Assembly: GCA_012295275.1 (NCBI GenBank)
Contig: CM022677.1
Location: forward strand, 13,763,835 to 13,827,834
Direction of reading: 5' to 3'
DNA from: Chrysomallon squamiferum
Taxonomy: Eukaryota > Mollusca > Gastropoda > Neomphalida > Peltospiridae
Length of the DNA stretch: 64,000 bases
The translations under genes and the position numbers were made by a program. A model generated the notes under the pieces. The model ran no database searches and was not told the DNA's origin. It worked only from the letters and a program-made list of their open reading frames with translations. Positions within the stretch are counted from its first letter, which is position 1; every line of letters begins with the position of its first letter. Shown here piece by piece: positions 48,554-62,171 of the stretch.

Positions 48554-51040
48554 AACAACATTATGAATAAATAAATAAATAAATAAAATGTATACAGATA
48601 TCTATTAATTCATTGATTCACTCATCCATTCACTCTGTACCCTCCTTGTTCATTCACTGCTTCATGTAAAAGATAAAATGTAGAAACAACACAACTGTGA
48701 AGAGAAATGTAGAAAACAACAACATATAGTAATTTCATGTGGCAAATTTAGTATTATATCAGACATTAGCATGTTAGTTTGTTCCTAACCTTAAATTTCC
48801 TGACCATTTTAATCCATAAATTTCAGAAAATGAGTATTTTAAGCTCATTATTTCTAGATATATACAAAAATAATACAAATATTTTTAAATTAGCATATTT
48901 AAATAGGGATCTTTTAATTGGTATTTTTAATTTAACATTTTCCCATTGGCATAGTTATATTATAAAGTTTAAATTTTCTTATGAACTATGATGTTCTTGT
49001 CAAATTAGCATATTTCATTACCATATTTAAATAATGTTTTATTAGCATATTTAAATTTAAACTAGCTTTAAAAATGCAGATTAAACCTGAATTGAAAGAA
49101 AGTATTTTTAAAATCTAAGAACAAATGACAAAATGAACTGATATGAATTTCTTAGTGTACATCATCAAAGCCAATTTTACAGACATTCAGGAAACGAAAC
49201 CCAGAAACAATGAAAACAGATGATTAAAAATAAATAATATATTTATTTAACAAAGTAATTTTATAATTTTGAATATTTTATAAATCGGTTTGAGAATTTG
49301 ACACTAATGTTTTTTGTTATCTAAATATTACCACTATTACTACCAGTACTACTGCAACAACAACACGAACTACTACTACTACTAATGATAATAACATTTA
49401 TTACTAATTAAAGTTGATCCTTTTTTTTACTGTGTCAAGTAGTATTAATAATTTAATGATTTTTGCTTATATCAGTTTTGATGTTAAAATAACAACAAAG
49501 AGTAACATCAGTAATGATCACAAAGTTAAACTGTTCTCTGAACAACTGTTTTGAATTTACTACAAGTTTTAAAATGGAATACAAATTATCAGTAAAGCTG
49601 GAAACACTTTATAAAAACATGACAATGACAGCAACTTTTATAGAAGCAGGTCACATTATATCTCAACATGGAAAGTTGTCTCATACAACAAATGTTACAA
49701 GTACTATTTAGGATAAGACATTGAGATTAAATACTGAGGTATTGTTTACTAAAAATAATAATAATGAAAACATTTAAGCAACATTTCTTTTTCTCAAAAA
49801 GAAACAAATTGCATGAATGCTTTGGTATGAAAATAAATTCTTGAAAGTAACAAATTTATTTTGTGTTTATTATATTCCTGGTTACATAATAAAAATAAAT
49901 AAATAAATAAGCAAAAGATAATATAAAAAAAAATCACAAAAACAAATTCTGTTTAGAATATTTTTTCATATATTTAGATATTTTGAAAGACTACTCAATC
50001 AATTGCCTCTGACAACTACTGCAAAAACTGAAAGAAAAACTTTTTGAAAAACTTGGCATTTTCATGTAAAGATATTAAAATAAGAAAATAAAATATTGTC
50101 CACAGGAGAAAATAAAAATGATAAATTAAATAATTTAAAAAATATATATATTCATAAAACATTTGTCATTAAGAATTGAAACCATGACAACAATGTAAAG
50201 AGTAAACTGCTGCTGCAGCTGCTGATGAGGTCAGGATGATGGTGATGTGTGTTGCTGGTGCTTTCCCAGTCTTCCACAGAGAATTATTAATAACAACAGC
50301 ATCAGTGTTTACTTGATGTCAGTGAAACTTTTAGCCATATAAATATAACTGTGAAAAGAAGAAAATAATTTATTACATGATAATTAATACAGTAATTCAT
50401 TAGCATTAACTCATTTGAAATCAGAAAAAAAACATTCTTCAATATAATTGTTTTTAGTGAAATATTTTAATCTTATTTCTGTGAGATAATCAATTATAAA
50501 AAAATAATTTAAAAAATATCAATAAATAACATAAAAAGAAAAAAAAGAAAAAAACAGAAGACACTGAAACAAAATAAAGTATTTGATTTTTTTATTAAAA
50601 AGCATAAGAAATTATATACTGATAAATATTTTATCATCACTGTTGAAACACACCATTAAAATACATTGAATAACTTCTAGTTAAAGCCTGTATCATTTTT
50701 TTTTAACTGACAAGCACAAAAATTTAAATCTTGTTAAAAAACACCAAAACTGTTATCAGTTTATATTAAAAAATGTATATTAACGAACAGTATAAAATTA
50801 ATACCATTATTGATGAATACATTTATAGACACTCACACCTATCCAATAGATTTATTCCTCACTGAGGTATTTCTGTAAATTTCTAACAATAAATGTCTAT
50901 GATCTATCAATCAGATGAAATTAGAAAGATAATCCTCTTACAAAACTTCAAAAAAATGTTTGTCATAATTTGAATAAAATCAAAAGTAACAATAATAACA
51001 AACAATAAAATATTGTAGATTAACAAGAGTGGTGGATCAT
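48554..51040. other. AT-rich, no convincing gene
   Basis: Contains AAAT runs at 48565 and 49895, an ACT tract at 49330-49385, and a CTG/CAG-rich patch at 50205-50235. On the minus strand a stretch after TTCTTTTCACAG (about 50345) could be a small exon but has stops in all frames within 20 codons. Open frames at 48779 and 49514 lack splice or homology support. Confidence 0.4.
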
Positions 51041-51765
51041 CCTGAATTGGTTTTAATCAGTTATAAAAACTACCTATGTCTTTTAACATTGTGATCAATT
51101 AGAAAAACTACCTATGTCTTTTAACATTGAGATTCATTATAAAAACTACCTATGTCTTTTAACATTGTGATTAATTGTAAAAACTACCTATGTCTTTTAA
51201 CATTGAATTAATTATAAAAACTACCCATGTCTTTTAACATTGTGATTAATTATAAAAACTACCTATGTCTTTTAACATTGTGATTAATTATAAAAACTAC
51301 CTATGTCTTTTAACACTGAGATTAATTATAAAAACTATCTATGTCTTTTAACATTGTGATTAATTATAAAAACTACCTATGTCTTTTAACACTGAGATTA
51401 ATTATAAAAACTACCTATGTCTTTTAACATTGTGATTAATTATAAAAACTACCTATGTCTTTTAACATTGTGATTAATTATAAAAACTACCTATGTCTTT
51501 TAACATTGTGATCAATTAGAAAAATGGAAAAAACTACCTATGTCTTTTAACATTGTGATCAATTAGAAAAACTACCTATGTCTTTTAACATTGTGATCAA
51601 TTAGAAAAACTACCTATGTCTTTTAACATTGTGATCAATTAGAAAAACTACCTATGTCTTTTAACATTGTGATTAATTGTAAAAACTACCTATGTCTTTT
51701 AACATTGTGATTAATTGTAAAAACTACCTATGTCTTTTAACATTGTGATTAACTGTAAAAACTAT
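51041..51765. repeat. Minisatellite, 37-38 bp unit, about 19 copies
   Basis: Unit AAAAACTACCTATGTCTTTT then AACATTGTGATTAATTAT. Two variants alternate in blocks (ATCAATTAG and ATTAATTAT/ATTAATTGT), and one unit near 51520 carries a short insertion (AAAATGGA). No coding frame; no spacers, so not CRISPR-like. Confidence 0.95.
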
Positions 51766-53849
51766 TATCATTTATTCTCGTTATCAGAATAGTTTATAGT
51801 TGAGTGTGTTAGTCCCTATTAACATGAGCGCAGTGCATACTTCAGTTTTCATTAATAACATAATTTATTCATTAATATTAATATCGAAGTCGTTTTTGTA
51901 TTTGTGATTATACATTGCGGTTCCATAAACAAGAGATTCTCGTGTAATTAATATGACCTGGATATAACGGAATATCACATTAAACTTTTCGTCTATGTTT
52001 AATAATTCAAACATTTACTGAGTAACAGTACGCTGTATATTTCCAAATTCAGGTATTGTCCATGAGTAAATATCATTATTTTAATCTATAGTGATTATTT
52101 TAATGATCATTTTAGTCTATAATGTAATGAAATGTCTTTTGTGATTCTCCTGTGAAATAAAAGGATAAGCTTACAGTTTCTTTAATATAACTGTTTCTTT
52201 ATAATAAATATATAATATATAATAAATAATAAATATATAATAAATATACTGAAATAATCGTTTTATACCTTACATAACCTTTTCTTTTCCCTTGTTTCAG
52301 TATTCTTTCTTAATTATTGTTGTTGTTTTTATCGTTGATGTCGTTATGTCAGATAGTATTATTGTCGTCATTATAAAGAAAGAAACAATTATCAACAGAC
52401 AAATAGATACAAAGATAATAACACACACACATACTCACACACACGCGCAGATAGCTAGGGATGCATATAGAGATAGACATTTTACATTTCATAGGCAAAT
52501 GAACTTGTAAGAAAATGTTTGTACATGCATTACTATATAATATTAACTATATCACATTAACCTCGCTTTTCACATCTTTTCTTTTATTGGTCATTTTAAT
52601 TATTCAGTTCAGTTTTGGGTTTTTCTATCTGTCTGTCTGTCTGTCTGTCTGTCTATGGATTTATCTCTCTATACGTCTGTCTGTCTCACTCTCTATCTAT
52701 CTGTCTGTCTGTCTATCTATCCACCTACCTATTTAGCGCTCAGATTATAGTGATAAGTACAGATGCACCTGTAACTAAAACTTCAGTAAAAACAATATAT
52801 AAACACCGCAAAAAACATTGGGAGAAGTTCACTGTATTCTGAAAATACTGAAGGATCTTCGAGATTAATATTAATATTAATGTATTTATTTATTTATTTT
52901 GTTAACTAAGTTAATTAGTTTGTGTTTTATCTCATAGAATACTAAGCTTGTCCCTGTAAACTGCAACTGAAATGTCCTTTGTTTTGCAGTAAAAAACAAA
53001 AAGATGTTCCTGTTCAAGTAAAGAGTAACTCAGTTTTCGCCATCCTTTCATCAGAATCATTTTAACAATTTTTTTATTGATAAGTTTTGACCAAAAAATA
53101 ACGTTATATTTTATTATGGTCAAAGCTGTTTGCCACGTATAATTGAACTGAACCACAATATTTACAGTTCATTTGCTTCAACCAGACCTGTTCATACTAA
53201 TACATTTAAATTCAGCGAAAGAACCATAATGTTTTACATTTATATATAGCGCTCTAGATTATTCCTAGTTCAATATTAATTGTCTAATAATGTAATTAAT
53301 TTTTAGGGGAGATAATAGAATATCACTTTCTACAGTTAATTAAGAATTAATCTGTAACAGCGCAGTATATTTACAGAACTTGTGTTATAATAAACAAAAT
53401 TCATCTCGCGCATCCTCGCCTTTTCACTTTACTTTTAATATTAAAAACTTCTATTAATGTTTCTCTATATTCTAGGCTTTTCTAAGAAAGATGCACTTGC
53501 AAATATCAATAACATGGTGAAGTTAAGTCATCTTAATCTAGTCTCTTACCTCTCAACTGCAATGTACTATCTTAATACAAAAAAATAAAAACATAATATA
53601 AAAAGAGAGAATAATACGCATTATTAAACGTTGATTCATTATTCAACTTATTAGATACGTTATACCTGTTAATGAAAAATTATTTATTTATTTATTTATT
53701 ATGCAAAATAAAGTTATCTAATATTGTTAATTAAAATACAATACCTCTATTTTTCAATACACTGTGTTTTCAATACATAATATTACCGCTACGCCTCTGT
53801 TTACAACATAAAACATGTAACATAAATAGCGATGGCGGTACTGAAGTTG
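51766..53849. other. Gene-poor AT-rich region with repeats
   Basis: 51930-52130 resembles 26940-27195 (TATATTTCC..AATTCAGGTATT, TTTTAATCTATAGTG). CA run at 52424-52446, TCTG/TATC run at 52624-52732. Open frames at 52292, 52515 and 52932 are low-complexity or unsupported. AGGGGAGATAATAGAATATC at 53307 resembles the dispersed-element head. Confidence 0.45.
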
Positions 53850-54110
53850 CATCTTATTTTCATAACGCCGTGTAAAATTACTCCTACTTAGCTGTTCTGT
53901 GAAACATGTTCTGTTAATAAAATGTCACATTAGTATGGAAGTGTTCTCGACATTTTGGATTTCACATATAATTCTACTGTTGTTTATAAAAACACGCTAA
54001 CCCGAAAACCCAATCTATATTTCTGAATGTACACAGAGTTTTCACAGTAAAATCACACAGTAAAATCATGCAGTTATATTTAACAACCATTATTTGAAAA
54101 CCTCTTTTGT
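53850..54110. repeat. Dispersed repeat shared with 25.4 and 54.83 kb
   Basis: CCAATCTATATTTCTGAATG followed by TACACAGAGTTTTCACAGTAA is repeated at 54848 and, diverged, at 25548. ATTTTCATAACGC at 53857 recurs at 25381. Confidence 0.7.
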
Positions 54111-54127
54111 ATTTCTCAAAAAAGAAG

Positions 54128-54134
54128 AAAAAAA

Positions 54135-54215
<81 letters not shown>
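54128..54215. repeat. (TA)n-(GA)n microsatellite
   Basis: TA run 54136-54156 followed directly by GA run to 54215. Further AAT runs at 54438-54478 and 54582-54612. Confidence 0.95.
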
Positions 54216-54217
<2 letters not shown>

Positions 54218-54439
54218 AATGTGGTTTTCTATTACTTACTAATGTATAGAGATGTACTTACTAACTAGAGATGCTATGAGATCAATATTCTCTTATTTAG
54301 AGATTTTAAAAGAAAAGATGTTTTACAGGAAATGTTGAGGTTAACACGTTATGTCTCTCACAGGTCTACTTATACAGATAATTAATCTATATAAAATATA
54401 AGTTTTCAATATAAACAAACAAATATATATGTATATAAT

Positions 54440-54478
<39 letters not shown>

Positions 54479-54577
54479 CATCCAAAAAATAGAGAAAAAA
54501 AACCATTAAGCTTAACCAGCAGCGCAGTTTATACGGTAAAATATATTCATTTCAAAACATTTATTTGAGAAGCTCAG

Positions 54578-54618
<41 letters not shown>

Positions 54619-54825
54619 AAAAAATAAAAAAATTATAGCTTACATTTATTATAAGTTATTATGTAGGTCAGAGGTGTATATTGAAAATATAAAATGTCAC
54701 ATTTTTCTAGAGTTAAAACTAAATCTCTCAAACTGTGAAATAAAAAAAAAAAAATAATAAAATGCTGCAGGGAAACAGAGAGTTGTGTACCCTTTTTTGT
54801 AGCTGACGAGTTGATACTTGGCTTA

Positions 54826-54905
54826 TATTCTACTAACCCGAAACCCCAATCTATATTTCTGAATGTACACAGAGTTTTCACAGTAAAATCACACCTGTAA
54901 TGTTT
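54826..54905. repeat. Second close copy of the 53.85-kb repeat
   Basis: ACTAACCCGAAACCCCAATC and the following 50 bases match 53996-54060 almost exactly. Confidence 0.8.
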
Positions 54906-55251
54906 TGGGTAGAATACTGTTTTTTCGTGGGGTGTTTTCGTGTTTGTTTTTTTTCTCTTCCTGACTGTAGTAGTAATAGAAGAAAGTATTATTTTTAAAT
55001 TCCTGGCAAAGCGTTGGGTATATTTTACAAATATACTTTTTCTAACCTGGAGTCAGTGAGATGGAGAAAGATGAAGGTGATTTTCATTAACTACACCACA
55101 GATTGTGCTTTCAATTAGTGTTCTGCTAATTAATATTTATTAAGTATATTTTAAGAATTCTGGTAGTTGTTCGTCCTGTACAACGGCGAGTGTTTTGTGA
55201 AGAAACGTTAGGGTGAAACTTGTGAAGATAAGTCAGGCTGTGCAGACGTGC

Positions 55252-56496
55252 AATAATGAGAGCAGCCCTGCTGACATTTTGACGTTATTCTGGAATGTTG
55301 ATTTATGGCAGCTCTTTGTTGTTGAAACTAACAGAACATGTCAGAGAAGCAAAACCCCTCATATTATTATGCCAAAATGTTTAGTTCACTAACAGAGATA
55401 AAAGCATTTTTTGGCTTCAAGCAGTGATGTAAATGCTTATTCAGAAGAACAATATGAACAATAGTGGTGAGATAAGAAACATTTCTTACAAATCACACCT
55501 GGATTTGCACAGATTTTTACAAGAGATCGATTTTTTAGCAATATAGTCTATGCTACATAGTGTAAATGAATTAAACCCAGACCTAGTAAAATCTGATAAA
55601 ATATACAAATCAAGGCTCATGTTCAATTACTTGTTGGAAAAATTCAGGTTGCATTATATACCAAGAAGCAATCTGTCACTTGACAAGGGAATAATTCCAA
55701 CAAAAAACTCCCTATCTATAAAATATTTTCTCTTAATTGAACAGCCTACATGAAAATATAATACAATAAGGAATAATTATTAAGACAACTCATGAAATGA
55801 CACAGCAATTATAAAAATAACAGCAATTATCAAAGATAAACTGACAACGTGGGGTATCAAAACCTTCCTAGTTTCTGACAGTGAAAATGGCTATATTTCA
55901 AATGCAGAAGTATATGCAGGTCGAAGAAAGGAGACTGAAACAGTTGAAAATCTTGGTGTGTCTGGAAACCTTGTTGTTTATATGGTTGGAACTGTTTTGT
56001 GACCAGCATTACTGTGTGTTTACAAACAGACTCTACACTAGTGAATATTTGTGTGAGTTTTTGCTGGAAAAGAGAGGAATCTGCCTAGTAGACACTGCAC
56101 TTACAAATCACAAACATTTTCCAAAAAAACCCTGACCAAATTAAAATGTCAAATCAGAAGAGCACAGTTTGAACTATTGTTCAATAGAATTGTAGCAGCA
56201 ATTGTTTGGTGTACAAAAAGCCCATTTATTTTGTAACTTCTGCATTTATAGCCCTCCCTCACCCAGTACATATACAAAGATATGATGTAAAGAGCACAGA
56301 AGAAAAACTCTGCCATGAACTTGTAGGCAATTATCATCGTCTATTACCAGTGAAAGTGCGTCTGTACACAGACAAACACCTCCAAGATTACAGACCTCTC
56401 AAGCTCAAAATCCTAGTGCTGCCTATAAGGACTTTCTCAAAAAGACAAAAACAGTTTTTAGGTAACTTAGAAAATGTAAACAAGATAAATATATGA
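55252..56496 (+). pseudogene. piggyBac-type transposase, decayed
   Basis: piggyBac (DDE_Tnp_1_7) transposases move elements into TTAA sites. In order: SPADILTLFWNVDLWQLFVV then ETNRTCQ (N-terminal region), EIKAFFGFK (family E-[IL]-xxFxG), RLMFNYLLEKFRLHYIPRSN then LSLDKGIIPTKNSLSIK (family D-E-xxxxFKGR, first catalytic Asp kept), WGIKTFLVSDSENGYISNAE, TNRLYTSEYLCEFLLEKRG (family DNFYTS; the catalytic Asp is replaced by Asn), KPIYFVTSAF, and ELVGNYHRLLP (family dYN..MGGVD; the last Asp lost). Stops and shifts separate the pieces. No TTAA-flanked ends could be assigned. A repeat is inserted at 55721-55823. Confidence 0.85.
55721..55823 (+). repeat. Inverted repeat, left arm, inside the piggyBac remnant
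   Basis: About 103 bp, near-identical to the reverse complement of 56886-56989; the only difference noticed is GCCTAC against GTCTAC. It interrupts the transposase between SIKY and WGIK, where the family has only a few residues, so it is likely a small insertion. Confidence 0.9.
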
Positions 56497-56885
56497 GACA
56501 TCCAAATATAATTTCATGTAATAATTTGTTTAACAGTAAAAATATATTTGTATTAAAAAAGCTATGTTTGTTAATAAGAACTATATGTGAGAGAGTATGT
56601 CCTCCATGTTAAACTTCTATTTTGATTTTGTTATTATATGTCTTTAATATATTCATCTTTGAACTGTAATCTACAGTTTATAGAATAAAGTTATAGTCTT
56701 TGTACAACTGAGTCTCATCTCCTATAAAAACAAACATTATATTTGTTCTGACTTTTATTTGTAGAATTCCCTGGTTATTAATTATTACTCCTTTTTTTTA
56801 TTTATAAATAAATAAATAAATAAACAAAATTAATAAAGTAAAAAGACACAGAAAAGTAAAAAGAACCTTAAAATCACAGTGTGAT

Positions 56886-56989
56886 CTGTTATTTTTATAA
56901 TTGCTGTGTCATTTCATGAGTTGTCTTAATAATTATTCCTTATTGTATTATATTTTCATGTAGACTGTTCAATTAAGAGAAAATATTTT
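56886..56989 (-). repeat. Inverted repeat, right arm
   Basis: Reverse-complement partner of 55721-55823, about 1.06 kb away, beyond the end of the transposase remnant. The pair could form a hairpin or represent two insertions of one element. Confidence 0.9.
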
Positions 56990-57073
56990 GCATAGAATCT
57001 TGTGAAAGAGTGAAGAAATATTTAAAACTGAAATGAAATGGAAAGGTTTCCAATGAATAATGTATTTAAATAC

Positions 57074-57204
57074 CTGCTGGACAGCACCAAATACTTCAAC
57101 TCTACTGGAGACTCAAGCTGCTCTTTGTTCCAAAATGTCAATTTGAGTTTGTATTTATCAACAATTTCTTGAATATTTCTATCCTTAACAAGCTGATTTA
57201 ACTT
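57074..57204 (-). CDS. Gene C exon, helical
   Basis: Acceptor CTGTTTATTTTCAG, donor CAG/GTATTT. The frame KLNQLVKDRNIQEIVDKYKL continues KLTFWNKEQLESPVELKYLV and LSS, phase 0 in, 2 out, no stop. It joins in phase with the exon at 57594. Protein-like composition; the family is not recognised. Confidence 0.6.
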
Positions 57205-57593
57205 CTGAAAATAAACAGTATAAATCCACAGTTTAGTATATTGGTTTCTTCAATTCCTATAAATATATGTAATGAAAGATCTGAATGTCATTCAGTAAAT
57301 ACTGACATTTCCCTGTTATAAAACAGTTCAATAAATTAAAACAGCATAAATATAATTATATTAAACTAAAAATTGAAATATAACCTTTTTTAAATATTTT
57401 GTTTTGTATTCTAATATTTAATGATGCAGTTACCATTTCAAATTATTTACTGAAAGATAATCTAAAGCTAGACAGATAACAAATATGTCTAAAATAAAGA
57501 TGAATTAAAGGTAAAGTAGAGTTTTCATTCAGAAACACTTTCAACAAAATTAACATAGATCTGTTTTTGTTTATGAACTGATTTCACAAATAC

Positions 57594-57663
57594 CTCAACA
57601 TCATTCCTTAAGCCAAGTAGGTCCAATGTTTGTGAGTTAAAAACGAAACTGTTTTGATTACTC
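57594..57663 (-). CDS. Gene C exon upstream of 57074
   Basis: Acceptor TATATTTGTACTAG, donor GAG/GTATTT. The frame SNQNSFVFNSQTLDLLGLRN continues DVE and leaves in phase 0, in agreement with the next exon. Upstream lies the inverted copy of the gene A/B segment, so gene C is probably a third paralog on the other strand. Confidence 0.6.
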
Positions 57664-57749
57664 CTAGTACAAATATAAGCTAAAAAGAAATAAAACAATG
57701 CTAATGGAAGTATACTAAGTCACCTGCTGCTCAACTTCCAGGATTTTGA

Positions 57750-59300
57750 CTTTTCAACTGTCACACACAGTGTGTTTCTTTGCCTGGTTTTAGCAAGTTC
57801 AAGTTTTTCAAGTTTTTTCTCCTGATATTTGACTGTTGAGATTGGTGACCTGGTGTAAGACTCTCCAACTTAAGATTTGTTGTAGTCTGATGTGGTCGGC
57901 TTCAATGTCCAGGTCACCAAAACTGAGCTCTTCATCAGCAGAACTTTGAACAACTCTGAGTCAGAGTCACATTGGTGGGTGCACTGCCTAGTTTGAGTAA
58001 ATAAATAAATAAATTACTGTAAAAAATATAAAATAAATAAAACACTGCTATTTATTGCAAGACTATATGCTACTTTTATTGCCATCATTACTATGACTAA
58101 AATTTACTATTATTCTTTATTCAACTAGGGTTACTGTTATTGAAATAATACTCCTATTACTAAAATTACTATCCATTAATAATAAAAGTGATATTGTTTA
58201 CTATCTTCACTATTACTCCTATGCCTGTATTTCTTTATACTAATATTATTATAATTACTACTACAACAACAACTATGACTACTGTTACTACTACTATCAC
58301 TGCTGTTACACTACTCTTCTTGTACATTTATCATTTCTCTAAAAACAACTAATATCAGTACTGCCACTACTAGTACTACCAGCAGTACAACCAGTTTTTA
58401 AAATCACCATGTATCTCACAAGATACATTATATTACAAAGCTATGGAGACAACATCATCAACTAAAATATCAGCAGGAACAATTTTGCAACATTACTAAA
58501 GTGTAATTATTAAAGCTACAACTACTAATGCTTTAACAACTACATTACTACAACAATGGCAATGACTAATACTACTACTATAACAACAACCTTTATAGAT
58601 GCTCCTGTTCTGCCATATTCTTTGATGACATTTCTCTCCTGTAGCAATCTCACATAATTAGCTCTTCTTGTGTACAGAGCAGTTTCTGAAAAGGAGTTTT
58701 TATTTATTTAAGAAATCTGTCACCTGTTCAGGTTTTCACCTGTTCAGGTTTTTTTTCCAGTGGCAGCAGAACAAACTTTATCCTCAGTGCTGGACATACA
58801 AATAAAATAATTAACTGTTATAAATAAATAACTAACGGGCAATAATTTAAATAATTAACAAAACAATAGCAAATAAATGATTATTATTATGCTATTTTAC
58901 CATCAGTAAAGAGTTGTTACTATAAAACTTACACATACACACATGTATAAACTAATAAAAGAACATACCCTGCCACTGTTGAGAGGTTTTGAAACATTTT
59001 AATGCAGGCCTGACACATTCCTTGACACCAGACTGTTGACTCACATTATCATTAGTCTCTTGTATCCATTCTCTGGAAAATGCATTTTTGTGAGGCTGAA
59101 GTAGGGGACAGGGACCTGGGTGCATTGATCCACTCTAAATCAGGTACAGGACTGTCAATATGGTGAGACATCACTCTCATGAATGTTGCCTTCCCGAGTC
59201 TCATCTTATTCTGCTGCTTCTCAGAGCAGCAAGCTCAAATATCACCTGCTGCTCAACTTCCTGGCTGTTGTCTTTGCCACTGACATGCACAGCCATCACA
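57750..59300 (-). repeat. Duplicated segment, copy 3, inverted
   Basis: Reverse complement aligns with 35.2-36.96 kb over its whole length (for example 58665-58690 with 36030-36055, 57885-57990 with 36745-36860, 58900-58925 with 35525-35550). It includes the coiled-coil-like remnant at about 59100-59260 (NKMRLGKATFMRVMSHHIDS in one frame), with an indel between it and EVEQQVIFELAA. Confidence 0.85.
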
Positions 59301-59439
59301 GTCAACTGCCAAGTTGTTTTGTTTGGAAGCACAGCAGACAAAGTCTTTTTACCAGCATCAGCTTGTTTCAATTCAAGTCTGCAAGTTTCAGTATTATCAC
59401 TATTGCTGACACAACTCATAACCCACACGCATGCACCTG

Positions 59440-59527
59440 CTATTACCAGGGTATCAATTATCAATATTGATGACAGACACACACTATTATCTGAGTAGCA
59501 GTTATCACTATTGCTCAAACACTCAAA

Positions 59528-59561
<34 letters not shown>

Positions 59562-59924
59562 TATCATTGTAGCAATTATCACTATTGTAGCAACTGATAC
59601 ACTTACAAACACACACACACACATATCAGAGAAGCAGTTATCACTATTGCTCATAGACTCACAAACTGAGACACATTCACACCCATACTATTATCAGAGA
59701 AACAATCATCACTACTGCTGACACAAACACACACACACACACTATCAGAGTAGCAATTATCACTATTGCTGATAGACACACACATTATTATCACAGGAAA
59801 AATTATCACTATTTCTGATACCACTAACAAAAAACACCCTATTATCATACTATTATCAGAGGAGCAATTATCACTATTGCTCATACACTCAAACACACAA
59901 TTGTCACTATGGCTGATATACTCA

Positions 59925-59971
<47 letters not shown>

Positions 59972-61985
59972 TTATCAGATTAGTAATTATCACTATTTCT
60001 CATACACACAAACACACTATTATCAGAGTAGCAGTTATCACTATTCCTGATACATGAAGAAACACAAACACACACACACAAAAACACACACACATTATTA
60101 TCAGAGAAGCAACTTTCAGTATTGCTGACACAAATTCACACTCACACTATTATCGGAGTAGAAATTATCACTATTGCTGATACACTCTCACACACATACA
60201 AACATACACACTATTATCGAGAAGCAATTATGAATATTGCTCAGAAACACACACACACTATTATCAGTGTAGAAATTATCACTATTGATGACACACACAC
60301 ACACTATATTCAGAGTAGAATCTCTATTGCTGATACACTCAGACAAACACATCCATATCTGAGTAGCAATTATCACTATTATTGATTCACACACAAACAC
60401 ATCCATACACATATACTATTATCAGAGTAGCAAATATCACTATTGCTCACAAACACACAATTATTGACAGAGTAGCACTTATCACTATTGCTCCTGTATT
60501 TTATCAGAGTAGCAATTATCACTTTATTGACACACACACACATACTATTATCACACAGCACACATCCATACACATATACTATTTATCAGAGTAGCAAATA
60601 TCAATCACTTGCTGACAAACACACACACACTATTATCAGACAGCAGTTATCACTTGTAGCACACACACTATTATCTATAGCAGTTATCACTTGCTGACAC
60701 ACACACACATTATTATCAGAGTAGCAGTTATCACTTGCTGACACACACACACACACACTATTATCAGAATAGCGGTTATCACTTGATGACACACACACAC
60801 ATACTATTATCAGAGTAGCAGTTACCACTTGCTGACACACACACACACATACTATTATCAGAGTAGCAGTTATCACTTGCTGATACACACACACATACTA
60901 TTATCAGAGTAGCAGTTATCACTTGCTGACACACACACACATACTATTATCAGAGTAGCAGTTATCACTTGCTGATACACTCACAAACACACACACACAT
61001 ACTATTATCAGAGTAGCAGTTATCACTTGCTGATACACTCACAAACACACTCACACAGACTATTATCAGAGTAGCAATTATCACTATTGCTGATACACTC
61101 ACAAACACACTCACACAGACTATTATCAGAGTAGCAATTATCACTATTTCTGATACACTCTCAAACACACTCACACATACTATTATCAGAGTAGCAGTTA
61201 TCACTATTGCTGACACAGACAAACTTTTATCTGAATAAGAGTTATCACTATTGCTGGTATACACATACAGAGATACACAAATACACACTATTATCACAGT
61301 AGCAGCTATCACTACTGCTGATACACTCACAAACACAAACACACACATACTATTTTCAGAGTAGAAATTAGCAGTATTGGTGATACAATCAAACACACAC
61401 ACACACACACACACACAAACTATTATCAGAGAAGTAATTATCACAGTTGCTGATATACTCATAAACACTATTATCAGTGTAGCAGTTTTGACTATTCCTG
61501 ATACAAACACAAATACACACACACACACACACACACACACATTATTATCAGAGTAGCAATTATCACTATTGCTGATACACACAAACACATATTATCAGAG
61601 TAGCAATTATCACTATTGCTGATACACACAAACACATATTATCAGAGTAGCAATTATCACTATTGCTGATGCACACACACACACACATACACTATTATCA
61701 AAGTAGCAGTTAACACACACATATACACATATCCACATACACACACAGATACTATTATCAGAATATCATTATTGCTTGTACACTCACACTCACTCACAGC
61801 CACACACTATTGTCAGAGTAGTAGTTATCAGTATTGCTGATAGACACACACACACACACTAATTTTCACCATTGCTGACACACACAAACACACACACACT
61901 GATCAGAATAGCAGTTTTCACTATTGCTGATACACACACACACAGACACACACACACACACACACACACAGACTATTATCAGAGC
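59440..61985. repeat. 2.5-kb CA-containing minisatellite
   Basis: Around forty units of 45-70 bp, each an (AC)n run followed by ACTATTATCAGAGTAGCA and ATTATCACTATTGCTGATAC. Unit length varies with the AC run. Sub-blocks are homogenised: 60600-61020 lacks the CTATT step (GTTATCACTTGCTGA), and 61030-61200 has CACACTCACAAACACACTCA. All long open frames across it on both strands are artefacts. Confidence 0.95.
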
Positions 61986-62171
61986 AATTATCTCTCAGGA
62001 ATATAAATATAAGTAAAGCTAAAACTACAAAATTAATTATAAAAGGCAGAAAGACAGACTCGGATAGAGAACTTGAGAACAAAAGCAAAAAGGAAACAAG
62101 CAGTTTGTACATATGTAGATAACTTAATACATAATAATTAATACAACTACAAATATCTACATAAAATTATT

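Noticed and set aside
51041-51765. CRISPR-like regular repeats
   Set aside because: Units are directly adjacent with no unique spacers, and the genome is eukaryotic; it is a minisatellite.
59201-61588. Several cysteine/valine- or threonine/histidine-rich open frames
   Set aside because: They lie wholly in the AC-containing minisatellite and exist on both strands.
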